DNA of 64,000 nucleotides, taken from Zhongshania aliphaticivorans. Its GTDB lineage: Bacteria > Pseudomonadota > Gammaproteobacteria > Pseudomonadales > Spongiibacteraceae. The notes under the pieces were generated by a model that ran no database searches, was not told the origin of the DNA, and worked only from the letters and a program-made list of their open reading frames with translations. The translations under genes were made by a program, and so were the position numbers. How positions within the stretch are numbered: position 1 is the stretch's first letter; each line of letters begins with the position of its first letter. This document shows, piece after piece, positions 25,940-34,971 of this stretch. Where the stretch lies: NCBI RefSeq assembly GCF_001586255.1, contig NZ_CP014544.1, positions 3,814,501-3,878,500 on the forward strand. The letters run 5' to 3'.

Positions 25940-27397
25940 ATGACCAATCTCAATATCACCCCAGCTAACCCAGCATTAGACGATATGCGCGCTACCCTAA
26001 ACCGCCAGCGGCAGCTGTGTACCGAAGAGGGTGCGGTTAGCGCAGAGCTGCGTATCGATCGCCTCAGCCGGGCAATCGATTTAATTTTTGATAATCGCGA
26101 CATCATTGTCGACACGCTAACCCAAGATTTTGGCCACCGCAGCAGCCATCAATCTCTGATGTCAGACATTTACGCGACCATTGAGTGCCTTAAACACAGT
26201 AAAAAACACGTCAAAAAATGGATGAAAGCCGAGAAGCGCAGCGCGCCCTTCCCTATGAATTTAATGGGCGCTAAAGCGCGGGTAGAGTTTCAGCCCAAAG
26301 GCGTAGTCGGCATCATCGGCACCTGGAACTTCCCCTTGAACACCGTCTTTTCACCACTGGCTGGCGTGTTGGCGGCCGGTAACCGCGCCATGATTAAGTG
26401 CTCTGAAGTTACACCTAAAACCGGCGAGTTACTTGCTACATTAACTGCCAAATATTTCTCCTCTGACGAGATTGCCGTATTCAATGGCGGCCCAGATGTA
26501 GGCGCACAATTTTCAGCATTGCCCTTCGACCACATTATCTTTACCGGTGCCACCAGCATTGCCCGTCATATACTGCGTGCAGCCAGTGACAACTTAACCC
26601 CCGTCACTCTAGAACTCGGTGGCAAATCACCGGTAATTGTCAGCGAGAGCTACCCAATTCAAGAGGCCGTAGAGCGCATTTTTGGTGGCAAAATTTTGAA
26701 TGTTGGCCAAGTCTGCTTATCACCAGATTATGTGTTTGTGCCGGAAGATCAATTGACGGCATTCACCGAAGCCGCTAGCGCCTATATCGCCACCATGTTC
26801 CCCACCGTGCGTGACAACCCAGATTACAGCTCGGTGGTTAACGAACGTCACTATCAGCGCCTGCAGAGTTACCTAGCAGACGCGCGGGAAAAAGGCGCCG
26901 ATGTTCGTGAACTTAACCCCGCCAATGAAGATTTCAGCCAGCAACAAGGCACATTCAAGATCCCCCTCACCTTGGTGGTAAACCCCAGCGACGACATGCT
27001 GGTAATCCAAGAAGAGTTATTTGGCCCGATTATCTGCATTAAAACCTATCGCCAAGTCGACGATTGCATTAACTACGTCAATGCCCGCCCACGGCCATTG
27101 GCGCTGTATTACTTCGGTAAAAATAAAACCGAGCAGCAACACATACTGGATCACACCGTGTCAGGCGCGGTTACCATTAATGATGTTATCTTCCATGTTA
27201 GCTGCGAAGACCTGCCCTTTGGCGGCATTGGCCCTAGTGGCATGGGCAATTACCACGGTGCAGACGGTTTCAAAACCTTCAGCCATGCCAAAGCGATTTA
27301 TAAACAAAGCAATATTAACTTCCAGAAACTGGGCGGCATGATCCCCCCCTACGGCGACAAGGCCGATAAAACCCTAAAAGCCATGATCCGGAAATAG
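25940..27397 (+). CDS. Coniferyl-aldehyde-type aldehyde dehydrogenase
   Basis: The 485-residue NAD(P)-dependent dehydrogenase has the catalytic glutamate in LELGGKSP (near 226), the catalytic cysteine in GQVCLSPDY (near 259) and the cofactor region IFTGATSIARHI. It resembles the CalB-like coniferyl aldehyde dehydrogenases, which lack the usual GQxC-T context and end with a membrane-proximal tail. It oxidises aromatic or long-chain aldehydes to acids; the actual substrate is unknown. The ATG follows GGAGAG. The gene is alone and ends in a hairpin. Confidence 0.88.
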   Translation: MTNLNITPANPALDDMRATLNRQRQLCTEEGAVSAELRIDRLSRAIDLIFDNRDIIVDTLTQDFGHRSSHQSLMSDIYATIECLKHSKKHVKKWMKAEKRSAPFPMNLMGAKARVEFQPKGVVGIIGTWNFPLNTVFSPLAGVLAAGNRAMIKCSEVTPKTGELLATLTAKYFSSDEIAVFNGGPDVGAQFSALPFDHIIFTGATSIARHILRAASDNLTPVTLELGGKSPVIVSESYPIQEAVERIFGGKILNVGQVCLSPDYVFVPEDQLTAFTEAASAYIATMFPTVRDNPDYSSVVNERHYQRLQSYLADAREKGADVRELNPANEDFSQQQGTFKIPLTLVVNPSDDMLVIQEELFGPIICIKTYRQVDDCINYVNARPRPLALYYFGKNKTEQQHILDHTVSGAVTINDVIFHVSCEDLPFGGIGPSGMGNYHGADGFKTFSHAKAIYKQSNINFQKLGGMIPPYGDKADKTLKAMIRK

Positions 27398-27419
27398 CAC
27401 TTAGCCTGCTAATTTCCAC

Positions 27420-27442
27420 CACGCCCCTGCAATAGGGGCGTG
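27420..27442. terminator. Hairpin after the aldehyde dehydrogenase gene
   Basis: CACGCCCCT and AGGGGCGTG form a perfect 9-bp stem with loop GCAAT. The following T-tract is weak. Confidence 0.6.
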
Positions 27443-27545
27443 TCAGCCAATTTCTTCAGCAAAAATAAGCCACTTAAAAGCTACTCCCCAAGCCGCATAG
27501 CGGCTATGCTGCCAAACTTAGTCTAATGACATTGCGAGGCCACAT

Positions 27546-28007
27546 TTGCCACAGACAACATTAGGATGGCGAGAGTGGGTCACCCTACCCGCATTGGGCA
27601 TAAACGGTATTAAGGCAAAAATTGATACTGGCGCCCGTAGCTCCTCACTTCACGCCTTTGACATCCAGGCAATTGAAGTAGACGGCGAGCAGTGGGTAGA
27701 GTTTAAAGTGAACCCCCAACAACACGAGACCACCGAGCTCGTTGCCTGCCGTGCACCGATAAAAGACTACCGACAGGTTACTGATTCTGGCGGTCACCGC
27801 AGCATGCGCTATGTTATAGAGACGAGCATTTGTATTGGCGGCGAACAATTTCTTGCCGAAATGACCCTCGCCGACCGCTCGCAAATGCTATTTCGCATGT
27901 TATTAGGACGAACCGCCATGAAGAATCGCTACATTGTTGACCCCAGCCGATCCTATTGCGCCAGTCAAAAACCCGCAAAGTCGCCTAGCCAAATAGTACC
28001 GAGCTAG
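27546..28007 (+). CDS. rimB: RimB-like retropepsin-type (ATP-dependent zinc protease family) protein
   Basis: The 153-residue product is a pepsin-like single-domain protein. Its catalytic aspartate lies in KIDTGARSSSLHA (D27) and its flap-side motif in LGRTAMKNRYIVDPSRSY near 120-137. RimB proteins cleave the poly-glutamate tails that RimK adds to ribosomal protein S6. The start is a TTG at 27546, supported by GCGAGG eight bases upstream. It leads a three-gene operon with rimK and a deacylase-like gene. Confidence 0.85.
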   Translation: MPQTTLGWREWVTLPALGINGIKAKIDTGARSSSLHAFDIQAIEVDGEQWVEFKVNPQQHETTELVACRAPIKDYRQVTDSGGHRSMRYVIETSICIGGEQFLAEMTLADRSQMLFRMLLGRTAMKNRYIVDPSRSYCASQKPAKSPSQIVPS

Positions 28008-28092
28008 CACCGACTAATTCGCGGAACTAAATCTTAGCCAAGCCAATCTGAACAATCCGCCTAGCAGCCGATAACAAAGAGAATACCCTACA

Positions 28093-28998
28093 ATGAAAAT
28101 TGCCATACTGTCCCGCAACAGACGTCTTTACTCCACACGCCGCCTTGTAGAAGCCTGTACTGAACGCGGCCACGAAGTGCGCGTTTTAGACACCTTAAAA
28201 TGCTATATGGAATTAAACTCCAGCGAGCCGGTGGTGTGGTACAAAGGCGAACGGCTCGAGGGCTTCGACGCAATCATCCCCCGTATTGGCGCTTCAATCA
28301 CGCCCTATGGCCTCGCGGTTATTCGTCAGTTTGAAATGTTGGGCACCTACAGCCTCACCGAATCCGTGGCGCTCGGCCGTTCACGCGACAAACTGCGCGC
28401 CCTGCAACTGCTGTCACGCAAAAACGTCGGCATGCCGATCTCCAGCTTTGCCCACGACGTCCACAACACCAAAGAACTTATTAAACTGGTGGGCGGCGCC
28501 CCTGTGGTGGTCAAACTCCTTGAAGGCACCCAAGGTCGCGGCGTGGTATTGGCCGAAACTGCTAAAGCAGCCGAGAGCGTTATCGACGCCTTTCGCGAGT
28601 TAAAGGCTGACTTCCTCGTGCAAGAATTTATTAAAGAAGCTGGCGGCGCCGATGTTCGCTGCTTGGTCATCGGCAAAAAAGTGGTCGCGGCCATGCAGCG
28701 CACCGCCGCCAGCGGCGAGTTCCGCTCAAACTTACACCGCGGCGGCACCGCCGAGCTGACTCGCCTAACCCCAGCAGAGCGTGCAACCGCAGTAAAAGCA
28801 GCGCAAATCATGGGCCTGAATGTAGCGGGTGTGGATATTTTGCGCTCATCACGTGGGCCGCTGGTCATGGAAGTGAACTCTTCACCCGGCCTCGAGGGCA
28901 TAGAAACCGCCAGCAAGAAAAATGTCGCCGCCGAAATCGTAAAATTTATTGAAGAAAACGCAGGCCCGAACAAGAATAAAACCCGAGGAAGGGGTTAA
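28093..28998 (+). CDS. rimK: Ribosomal protein S6--L-glutamate ligase RimK
   Basis: The 301-residue ATP-grasp ligase adds glutamates to the C-terminus of ribosomal protein S6. Visible features include [13 protein letters not shown] near 60-73, [17 protein letters not shown] near 139-155 and [20 protein letters not shown] near 176-195. Late metal-binding residues lie in [14 protein letters not shown] near 257-270. It follows rimB with an 85-base gap and precedes a succinylglutamate desuccinylase-like gene by 9 bases. The coupled ligase and protease fit a reversible S6-tailing system. Confidence 0.93.
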   Translation: MKIAILSRNRRLYSTRRLVEACTERGHEVRVLDTLKCYMELNSSEPVVWYKGERLEGFDAIIPRIGASITPYGLAVIRQFEMLGTYSLTESVALGRSRDKLRALQLLSRKNVGMPISSFAHDVHNTKELIKLVGGAPVVVKLLEGTQGRGVVLAETAKAAESVIDAFRELKADFLVQEFIKEAGGADVRCLVIGKKVVAAMQRTAASGEFRSNLHRGGTAELTRLTPAERATAVKAAQIMGLNVAGVDILRSSRGPLVMEVNSSPGLEGIETASKKNVAAEIVKFIEENAGPNKNKTRGRG

Positions 28999-29007
28999 CA
29001 CCACAAC

Positions 29008-30072
29008 ATGAAGAAACTTACCATCGCTGGCACCGACATCCCCGTCGGTTGCCGCACCCAGATTGAACTGCCGGTTGCACAGCTTTATACAAACACCGAA
29101 CTGTCGATGACCGTTAAAGCGATTCGCGGCCGCAAAGACGGGCCAACGTTATTTGTTAGCGCAGCGATTCACGGCGACGAAATCAATGGCGTTGAAATTG
29201 TGCGGCGACTAATGCAGCACAAGGCCCTGCGCTCACTGCGCGGCACCTTGCTGGCGATCCCCATAGTGAATGTGCACGGCTTTCTCAATAATAGCCGTTA
29301 CCTTCCCGACGGCCGCGATCTCAACCGCTCCTTTCCCGGCTCGCCCAAAAGCTCGCTAGCCGGGCGCATGGCGCACACCTTTCTCAATGAAGTTGTACTG
29401 CAATGCACCCACGGCATTGACCTGCATACCGGCGCTCGGCATCGCAGCAATCTGCCTCAAATCCGCGCCGATATTAAAGACGAATCAACCCGCGCCATGG
29501 CCGAGAGTTTTGCCGCACCTGTTATTCTGCACTCGGCAACCCGAGATGGCTCACTGCGCGAAATCGCCAGCAATCACAATATTCAGGTACTGCTTTACGA
29601 AGCTGGCGAAGCACTGCGCTTTGATGAAATTGCGATTCGCGCGGGCGTCAGCGGCATTATTAATGTGATGCGCCATATCGGCATGCTACCCGCGTCGCGC
29701 AGCAAAAAGCCAAAACGCAAAAGCATGATCACCGGCCAATCGAGCTGGATACGAGCAACGAGCAGCGGCGTGTTGCGTGCGCTAGTACCGCTCGGCGAGT
29801 TTGTCACCAAGGGCGATGTTCTCGCGTTGATTTCTGACCCTATGGGGAATAACAACGCCGATACCAAGATTCTCGCCAACGATGACGGCATCGTTATTGG
29901 ACGCACGTTTTTACCGCTGGTATACGAAGGCGACGCCTTGTTTCACGTGGCTAAATACAAAGCCAATATCGGCGAAGCCCTAGAGCACGTTACTGCGTTT
30001 AGAGAAGAGTTTGAGCCCGAGCCTTACTCTACATCCGACGACACGGAAGACCATCCACCAATTGCCGGGTAA
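29008..30072 (+). CDS. Succinylglutamate desuccinylase/aspartoacylase family zinc hydrolase
   Basis: The 354-residue M14-type zinc carboxypeptidase-fold protein has zinc ligands in AAIHGDEINGVEI (near 51-63) and a later DLHTG histidine (near 139). DLNRSFPG provides substrate contacts. The C-terminal 100 residues form a beta-rich lid with VYEGDALFHVA. It starts 9 bases after rimK and ends before a terminator, so it belongs to the rimB-rimK operon. Such operons in marine gammaproteobacteria suggest a role in peptide or glutamate-tail metabolism; the substrate is inferred only. Confidence 0.85.
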   Translation: MKKLTIAGTDIPVGCRTQIELPVAQLYTNTELSMTVKAIRGRKDGPTLFVSAAIHGDEINGVEIVRRLMQHKALRSLRGTLLAIPIVNVHGFLNNSRYLPDGRDLNRSFPGSPKSSLAGRMAHTFLNEVVLQCTHGIDLHTGARHRSNLPQIRADIKDESTRAMAESFAAPVILHSATRDGSLREIASNHNIQVLLYEAGEALRFDEIAIRAGVSGIINVMRHIGMLPASRSKKPKRKSMITGQSSWIRATSSGVLRALVPLGEFVTKGDVLALISDPMGNNNADTKILANDDGIVIGRTFLPLVYEGDALFHVAKYKANIGEALEHVTAFREEFEPEPYSTSDDTEDHPPIAG

Positions 30073-30173
30073 GTTCGAAAGCGGTCATTTAAAAGCATTT
30101 TTATAGCGCTTTATAATGATTAGACAACACATTGATCCGCACTTATCAAAAGCCGCGGGTGTACGTGCAGAGA

Positions 30174-30223
30174 CTTAAAAAGGCAGCGATGCAGTCGTTA
30201 GACTAGTGCGCCGCCTTTTTAAG
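30174..30223. terminator. Bidirectional terminator after the rimBK operon
   Basis: CTTAAAAAGGC (30174-30184) pairs with GCCTTTTTAAG (30213-30223), extended by imperfect GCG pairing. A- and T-tracts serve both strands, so it also ends the convergent zinc-finger-like gene. Confidence 0.75.
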
Positions 30224-30228
30224 GGCAT

Positions 30229-30507
30229 CTATTTTTGATAGCCACCTGAAGATTTCGGCCTATCATAGCTTACACACCTTCTTTTCTGGATAGTCCCACT
30301 GCCACCGCAGGCCCGGCAGGTATGCTTGTTTTTCCATTCACTGCGAGGCAGGCCAATTCTACTTCCGGAGTCTTCGCGACCATCGCCGCCGCAGGTGCCG
30401 CACCTCACTGTAGAGGTTTGATACTGCAAACAACCAGCGACCGCTGAAACGGGCAAAAACGCAGCGGGTAGCGCAGAAACAGCCAATATAAACTTTCTTC
30501 TTTTCAC
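30229..30507 (-). CDS. Small exported protein with two DnaJ-type CxxCxGxG motifs
   Basis: The 92-residue product starts at a GTG (30507) after an AGGAT ribosome-binding site. An N-terminal KRRKFIL signal with a twin-arginine-like pair runs to about residue 25, and VAGC at 23-26 could be a lipobox. Two cysteine clusters follow: CGTCGGDG at 36-43 and CRACGGSG at 64-71. They resemble half of the DnaJ zinc-finger domain, without any J domain. I do not recognise a named family. A periplasmic or lipid-anchored zinc-binding or redox role is plausible but unproven. Confidence 0.65.
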   Translation of the reverse strand: MKRRKFILAVSALPAAFLPVSAVAGCLQYQTSTVRCGTCGGDGREDSGSRIGLPRSEWKNKHTCRACGGSGTIQKRRCVSYDRPKSSGGYQK

Positions 30508-30841
30508 AATATATCCTAATTGAATTTCATAAGTTTTAGCGACCACAACGCTCAATATCTGGCGCATCAACTGTTAAACAATAGGGAGCTTCCGTGCTAG
30601 CAGCATTGAATAATCAGATGCTTTTCCATACGCAAATCCAGTGGGGCATTATCAACACACCAGATATCCACATCCCTGCGAGCCAGCGAGCTTTGATAGC
30701 ACCTACTAAATTTGCTCAGCTTGTAATCTAACGGTATAGTTTATTTGATGCCTCCCCTAGATTGGGGAGATGCAACGGACAGCAGCTGTAGCGACCCACA
30801 GGAAGTGAGTTAAAAGTTGTGGGGACAGCCAACAAAAGATA

Positions 30842-31960
30842 ATGCAGAGCAGTAAATTATCCCAGCTGATCGGTGAACTTTATCGACACGCCCACCAAGC
30901 CGAAGGCTGGATGGCCTTTTTTGCCATGCTCGAAACCGAAATCCCATCGCGCTCCACAACGCTGATGTTTGAAGAGATTCAAACCCACGCGACCGACATG
31001 GTTTTATCGCGTCATTTGAACGATGACGAACTTCAAGTATATGGTGAGCATTATATTCATACCGATATCTGGGCAGAGGCCATGGCTGATATGCCGCTAT
31101 TCCAGTTTCATAGCAGTGATATCGTCCCAGATCGTCACTTTTTATCTTCCGAGTTTTACGCAGACTACACCAAGCCCCTCGATATCCGTTACGCCTGTGG
31201 CGCTTATATTGAAAGCCCCAAAATCGGCCAAGCTTTTCGCGTGACCATTCAGCGCGGTCACCAGCACAAACCCTTTAACAGCAAAGAGCTTGAAACCCTC
31301 AACCTCTTTGTTCCCCACTTACAAAATGCGCTGGCCATATACAAACGCAATATCGCCTTAGAATCACTGCAAAGTGGCTTCGACTCAATCACCAATATTA
31401 TGGACAGCGCGGCCTATTTGCTGCGCCCAGACACGTCGATTGTCTCGCAAAATACACTGGCAGAAGACCTATTACGCCAAGACGTGGCGTGTATAACTGG
31501 GGGAAAATTGTCTTTTCGGCCCCATAAACTGCGCAACACCGTAGCCCAGCTTATGAATAATTTGCAGGACTTCACTCATAATCGCGCAGCCTCCTGCCGA
31601 AATTATGCCCGTACCGAGCAATATCAAATTAGTGTAGAGCCCCATCTGCTACCGAGCCTCGTGCCCGGCACCCAGGAGCTTGGCGTGCTCCTGCAAATAA
31701 AGAATAGCGATGCTAATGTAAATATTGACCTAGCGGGGCTGGAAATTTTATACGAACTAACCAGTACCGAAGCCGGTGTAACACGCTTACTTTGTAAGGG
31801 CCTAGTGGTTAAAGAAATAGCAGAGGCAATGGGCGTAAAAGACAGCACCATACGCTCCCACCTTAAGGCAGTTTTCTCCAAGCTTGGCGTGCGCTCACAA
31901 CCCGAATTGCTCAGCAAAGTCATGGCATCGCTAGCCCGAACCCAAATAGATATCGTTTAA
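30842..31960 (+). CDS. LuxR-family (GerE-type) transcriptional regulator
   Basis: The 372-residue protein has a C-terminal LuxR helix-turn-helix near 305-360 with LTSTEAGVTRLLCKGLVVKEIAEAMGVKDSTIRSHLKAVFSKLGVRSQPELL. The N-terminal 290 residues look like a sensory PAS/GAF-like region rather than an acyl-homoserine lactone domain. No phospho-acceptor domain is evident. It is a single gene, convergent with a LysR regulator. The target and ligand cannot be deduced. Confidence 0.85.
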   Translation: MQSSKLSQLIGELYRHAHQAEGWMAFFAMLETEIPSRSTTLMFEEIQTHATDMVLSRHLNDDELQVYGEHYIHTDIWAEAMADMPLFQFHSSDIVPDRHFLSSEFYADYTKPLDIRYACGAYIESPKIGQAFRVTIQRGHQHKPFNSKELETLNLFVPHLQNALAIYKRNIALESLQSGFDSITNIMDSAAYLLRPDTSIVSQNTLAEDLLRQDVACITGGKLSFRPHKLRNTVAQLMNNLQDFTHNRAASCRNYARTEQYQISVEPHLLPSLVPGTQELGVLLQIKNSDANVNIDLAGLEILYELTSTEAGVTRLLCKGLVVKEIAEAMGVKDSTIRSHLKAVFSKLGVRSQPELLSKVMASLARTQIDIV

Positions 31961-31982
31961 CACCCCTTCTAAATAAAATACC

Positions 31983-32885
31983 TCACAAGGCAGACTGCGA
32001 CTCGAATCGCTCGACTATGGGTTGTAAGTAATCCAGCATAAAGTCGCGAAAAATTCGAATTCTGGCAGTAGTGCGCAAATCAAGGTTCGTCAGCAACCAA
32101 AAGCCCATCGGCTCCATGACACCCTGCGCGGGAATTTTGATTAAATCGGGATCGCTATTGCCCAGAGAACAGGGTATTTCAGCAAAGCCGCTGCCCTGCC
32201 TGACTAAATCATAAATCACATTCAAGGAGTTAGAGCGATAGCGAATCGGCATATCAGGGTAGCTTTGCCGCAGCCATTCGGGAATTGCATTGCCGTCTAA
32301 CATCCACGAAATCGCGCCCACATCGCCGCGCCCCGCCATATAATCCTCCCACGCGCTTTTGGTGGCATAAACCCCATAATTGAAATCGGCGATTTTCTTG
32401 CCAACCACATTCGGCGGCGGATTATTGGTAGTGCGAAAAGCGATATCCGCCGCATGCACCGACAAATCCAAGGCCTCTTCTGACGCCAATAGCTCCACAT
32501 GAATACTGGGGTATTTTTCGCTGAAGGCCTTCAGGCCCGGCAACAAAATGCGCTGAATACACACATCCAATGCCGTAATCCGCAGCGTGCCATTAAGGTC
32601 CTTGCGGTCGGCATGCACGCTGCGCTCTATGGCACTCGCGGCCTCTTGCATCTGCTCCAGATTGGGCAAAATAGACTCCCCCACCGGGGTCACCGACCAA
32701 CCCGAGGTAGAGCGATCAAACAAAGACGCGTGCAGGGTTTTCTCCAACGCGCTTATACGCCGAGACACCGTGGTGTGATTAACACCCAGCTTCTTCGCCG
32801 CGGCTGTCACCGAACCCTCTTGGATCACTGCCAAGCAGTAATGCACATCACTCCAATCCATCGCCTGCATATTTGCACCATACAT
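31983..32885 (-). CDS. LysR-family transcriptional regulator
   Basis: The 300-residue protein has the LysR DNA-binding domain at about 10-68 (MDWSDVHYCLAVIQEGSVTAAAKKLGVNHTTVSRRI) and an effector domain beyond residue 90. An alternative start at MDWSD (32861) would give the more usual N-terminus, and the assigned start adds eight residues. It is divergent from a small secreted protein at 33009 and convergent with the LuxR gene. Target unknown. Confidence 0.87.
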   Translation of the reverse strand: MYGANMQAMDWSDVHYCLAVIQEGSVTAAAKKLGVNHTTVSRRISALEKTLHASLFDRSTSGWSVTPVGESILPNLEQMQEAASAIERSVHADRKDLNGTLRITALDVCIQRILLPGLKAFSEKYPSIHVELLASEEALDLSVHAADIAFRTTNNPPPNVVGKKIADFNYGVYATKSAWEDYMAGRGDVGAISWMLDGNAIPEWLRQSYPDMPIRYRSNSLNVIYDLVRQGSGFAEIPCSLGNSDPDLIKIPAQGVMEPMGFWLLTNLDLRTTARIRIFRDFMLDYLQPIVERFESQSAL

Positions 32886-33008
32886 GTGTGTTTTTGGCTA
32901 TTTACCATTATATACGCACAACCTACACTGACCACGTTACCAATACAAAGCAATTTGTTACCAAATTACCTGCCACGGCAGAAACCACACTGACAAGAGA
33001 ATGCCATC

Positions 33009-33302
33009 ATGAAAACAATCCAACACATACTGCTTACCTTTGGTCTAGTCATTGGCGCACTGAATAGCGCCCACGCCGGTGAAGCCACCAAAGACTTAGT
33101 CGCCGCCTGCAAAGACAGCACCGTGGAGAAATTCAGTGAAAACGGCGACGCCGTTCGCGCGCGCTTCAAAGGCATTAGCGGGCCATCAAACTCCCGTAAA
33201 GTACAATTGCTGATTCAGTCTCCAGAGCAATCCGCCTATCGCGCCGAATGCTTTATCAATGCCAAAACCCAAGAAATTATCAGCATTGAAAAAGCAAGCT
33301 AA
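33009..33302 (+). CDS. Small secreted protein
   Basis: The 97-residue product has a signal peptide cleaved after NSAHA (about residue 23). The mature 74-residue domain contains one cysteine pair (C35 and C77) and a mixed alpha/beta pattern ending IISIEKAS. I do not recognise a family. The gene is divergent from the LysR regulator across 123 bases, which often marks a regulated target, and it ends in a strong terminator. A periplasmic role is likely; the function is unknown. Confidence 0.65.
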   Translation: MKTIQHILLTFGLVIGALNSAHAGEATKDLVAACKDSTVEKFSENGDAVRARFKGISGPSNSRKVQLLIQSPEQSAYRAECFINAKTQEIISIEKAS

Positions 33303-33315
33303 GCGGTTAGTTATT

Positions 33316-33350
33316 AAAAAGGCGAGCGCTTTCGGGCCCTCGCCTTTTTT
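33316..33350. terminator. Intrinsic terminator after the small secreted protein
   Basis: AAAAAGGCGAG (33316-33326) pairs with CTCGCCTTTTTT (33339-33350). It also marks the apparent left border of the integron region. Confidence 0.85.
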
Positions 33351-33497
33351 GTTTACCTGGAGATATAGTTATAGCCCCGCAGAGTGGCTATTTCGGTTTA
33401 AAATCAGCGCTGCTGCAGATTGATACATTGCTGCTACTGGTAAAAAGCGGACGGCCAAAAATTCCGAACTAGATAGAAGTCTGTAGATTTTTATACA

Positions 33498-33605
33498 GCA
33501 TCAACACTCGGTTCACCGAGCAGATTTTTGATGGCGGCTTTTATGCGTTTTTTTGCATAAAAGGTGACAGCGAACATTTTTCCGATTGAGCCGTTTGTTA
33601 TGCGC
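33498..33605 (-). repeat. Degenerate attC site of the thioesterase cassette
   Basis: Read leftward, the inner core GCATAACAA overlaps the thioesterase stop codon, as is usual in cassettes. TTTTATGC and GCATAAAA form a central hairpin, and the site ends with CCGAGTGTTGATGC as a weak GTTRRRY core at 33498-33505. The outer arms match only partly, so the outer limit is uncertain. The site spans 108 bp. Confidence 0.5.
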
Positions 33606-34005
33606 TGATGACTGTAAATACACCACTAGCCCGCGCAATACGTTTTGTATTTACAATAAAATAGCAATTAGCGAACGCCATTTTACGACCAACTTTTTGT
33701 AAGTCAGTTTCTATTTCAATCCAATCACCTAGTTTAGCTGACCCAGCATAATCTATAGTGAGACTTGCCGTAACGATTGGAACAGGAGAATCACCTGAAA
33801 AAGCTGCATTATACCCAAGAGCAATATCGGCGAGGCTACTAAAAACTCCACCATGTACTTGTTCTCTAGCATTACAATGCTTTTCTTCAGCTCGTAATCC
33901 TATTACCAATCCATTTTCCGTTTTCTTATTAAATATAGGGCCTAATAACTCCAAATATGGACTGCTTCTGAAAATTGGCTCAAATCCTTCTGGGATATTA
34001 CTCAT
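33598..34005 (-). CDS. PaaI-family hotdog-fold thioesterase, integron cassette gene
   Basis: The 135-residue protein starts MSNIPEGFEPIF and has the hotdog acyl-CoA thioesterase core EQVHGGVFSSLADIALGYNAAF near 50-71, with the catalytic HGG segment. TASLTIDYAGSAKLGDWIEIET follows. It should hydrolyse a CoA thioester in the cytoplasm. The start at 34005 lies just after the attC of the preceding cassette, and its stop overlaps its own attC. The A+T-rich sequence differs from the surrounding chromosome. Both features mark it as cassette cargo. Confidence 0.8.
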   Translation of the reverse strand: MSNIPEGFEPIFRSSPYLELLGPIFNKKTENGLVIGLRAEEKHCNAREQVHGGVFSSLADIALGYNAAFSGDSPVPIVTASLTIDYAGSAKLGDWIEIETDLQKVGRKMAFANCYFIVNTKRIARASGVFTVISA

Positions 34006-34023
34006 AGTTTGCTTTTTCCATGC

Positions 34024-34082
34024 GCATAACGCCAAAAGCAAGCGCGCCGCTTTTTGGCGTCGCTCTGCCTTTTCTTGTTAGA
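34024..34082 (-). repeat. Classic 59-bp attC site of cassette A
   Basis: On the minus strand the site runs from TCTAACAAG to GGCGTTATGC. ACGCCAAAA pairs with TTTTGGCGT inside, leaving a short GCGGCGCGC loop region. The 59-bp length, the TAACAA start and the GTTATGC end match well-known attC elements. It lies between cassette A's stop (34087) and the thioesterase start. Confidence 0.82.
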
Positions 34083-34086
34083 AATA

Positions 34087-34785
34087 TTACGGCGCAAGCT
34101 CTTTCTCCAGAAGTTCAGCAAATTCTCGGCCTGAGAATATACATCCCAATATATTGATAAACTGCCCCATATGATTGACAAGATCCTGAAGGTCAGCGTA
34201 GGGAGTTCGAGACAGGTCGCTTTCTGTAAACACCCACTTTCTTGCCTTGCCACTCCCATGTAGTTCTGCAGTGCGGTACTGGTCATTAATCTTGTTGATG
34301 AATTCATTAGTCCACAAGACAAACTCTTCTGGGAACGCTAAGAACATCTCAACCTTCTCTAAATAAACTGCGCCGTTTTCGAGAGCAATCTTTCGAAATG
34401 TCTTCGCTTTACTTCTTGCCCGATCAAACGAATCGTATTTTTCAGGGTATCCCGCTTTAACCGCGACATTCATAAATTTATCGTAGAAAGATCGATAAAC
34501 CGCGACAAAGTTAACCCACTTATTATGAAAGGAGAACATTTCCTGCATACAGCTACGCGAACGCAACGCTTCCAATTCCCTGATAGTACTAAACAAATTG
34601 TAGAGATTTAGCTTTAAGTCAACCGCCATGTAGTAAATCAGTCGATCTTGTTCATAGTAGTTTTTAAAGGCCGCCTCTACGGAAACGGCGGAGAACCCAA
34701 AGCCATACGTGTAGGACAGCCCATTTAGGTCTCGATCGAATGCTTCCGCGCCAGCTTGAGCATCAAGATCATACTGCCGATACAT
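34087..34785 (-). CDS. Unknown cassette protein, 232 residues
   Basis: The product starts MYRQYDLDAQAGAEAFDRDL and is rich in aromatic and charged residues, with helices such as VYRSFYDKFMNVAVKAGYPEKYDSF. No signal peptide, transmembrane helix or catalytic motif is evident. It ends in LLEKELAP just before the 59-bp attC. The start lies 17 bases inside the attI/cassette boundary, as expected for a first cassette. I do not recognise a family; the best description is an integron cassette gene of unknown function. Confidence 0.7.
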   Translation of the reverse strand: MYRQYDLDAQAGAEAFDRDLNGLSYTYGFGFSAVSVEAAFKNYYEQDRLIYYMAVDLKLNLYNLFSTIRELEALRSRSCMQEMFSFHNKWVNFVAVYRSFYDKFMNVAVKAGYPEKYDSFDRARSKAKTFRKIALENGAVYLEKVEMFLAFPEEFVLWTNEFINKINDQYRTAELHGSGKARKWVFTESDLSRTPYADLQDLVNHMGQFINILGCIFSGREFAELLEKELAP

Positions 34786-34802
34786 GATTTGGAACCCCCA
34801 TC

Positions 34803-34809
34803 TCTAACA
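34803..34809 (-). other. attI-like recombination core
   Basis: On the minus strand GTTAGAG occurs 18 bases before the start of cassette A. It fits G^TTRRRY except at the last base. The cassette boundary is placed here because the next GTT core inward is attC A. Confidence 0.5.
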
Positions 34810-34971
34810 GTGAATTCAAATGCGTTGTGCTTTATAACTCGTGTACATAGCGAGTCTAAGTATTGAGATGATTAAGGAGGATAATTCTATTTGAATCAGG
34901 GCGATAGTAAGTCTGAAATGATTTTTTCATTTGCGTGCATCCTGCATTTGATGTGGAATCCTTTGGCTCTG

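Noticed and set aside
24954-25943. Long plus-strand ORF opposite the SIMPL gene
   Set aside because: It is antisense to a clear signal-peptide-bearing SIMPL gene, crosses a terminator and has low-plausibility composition.
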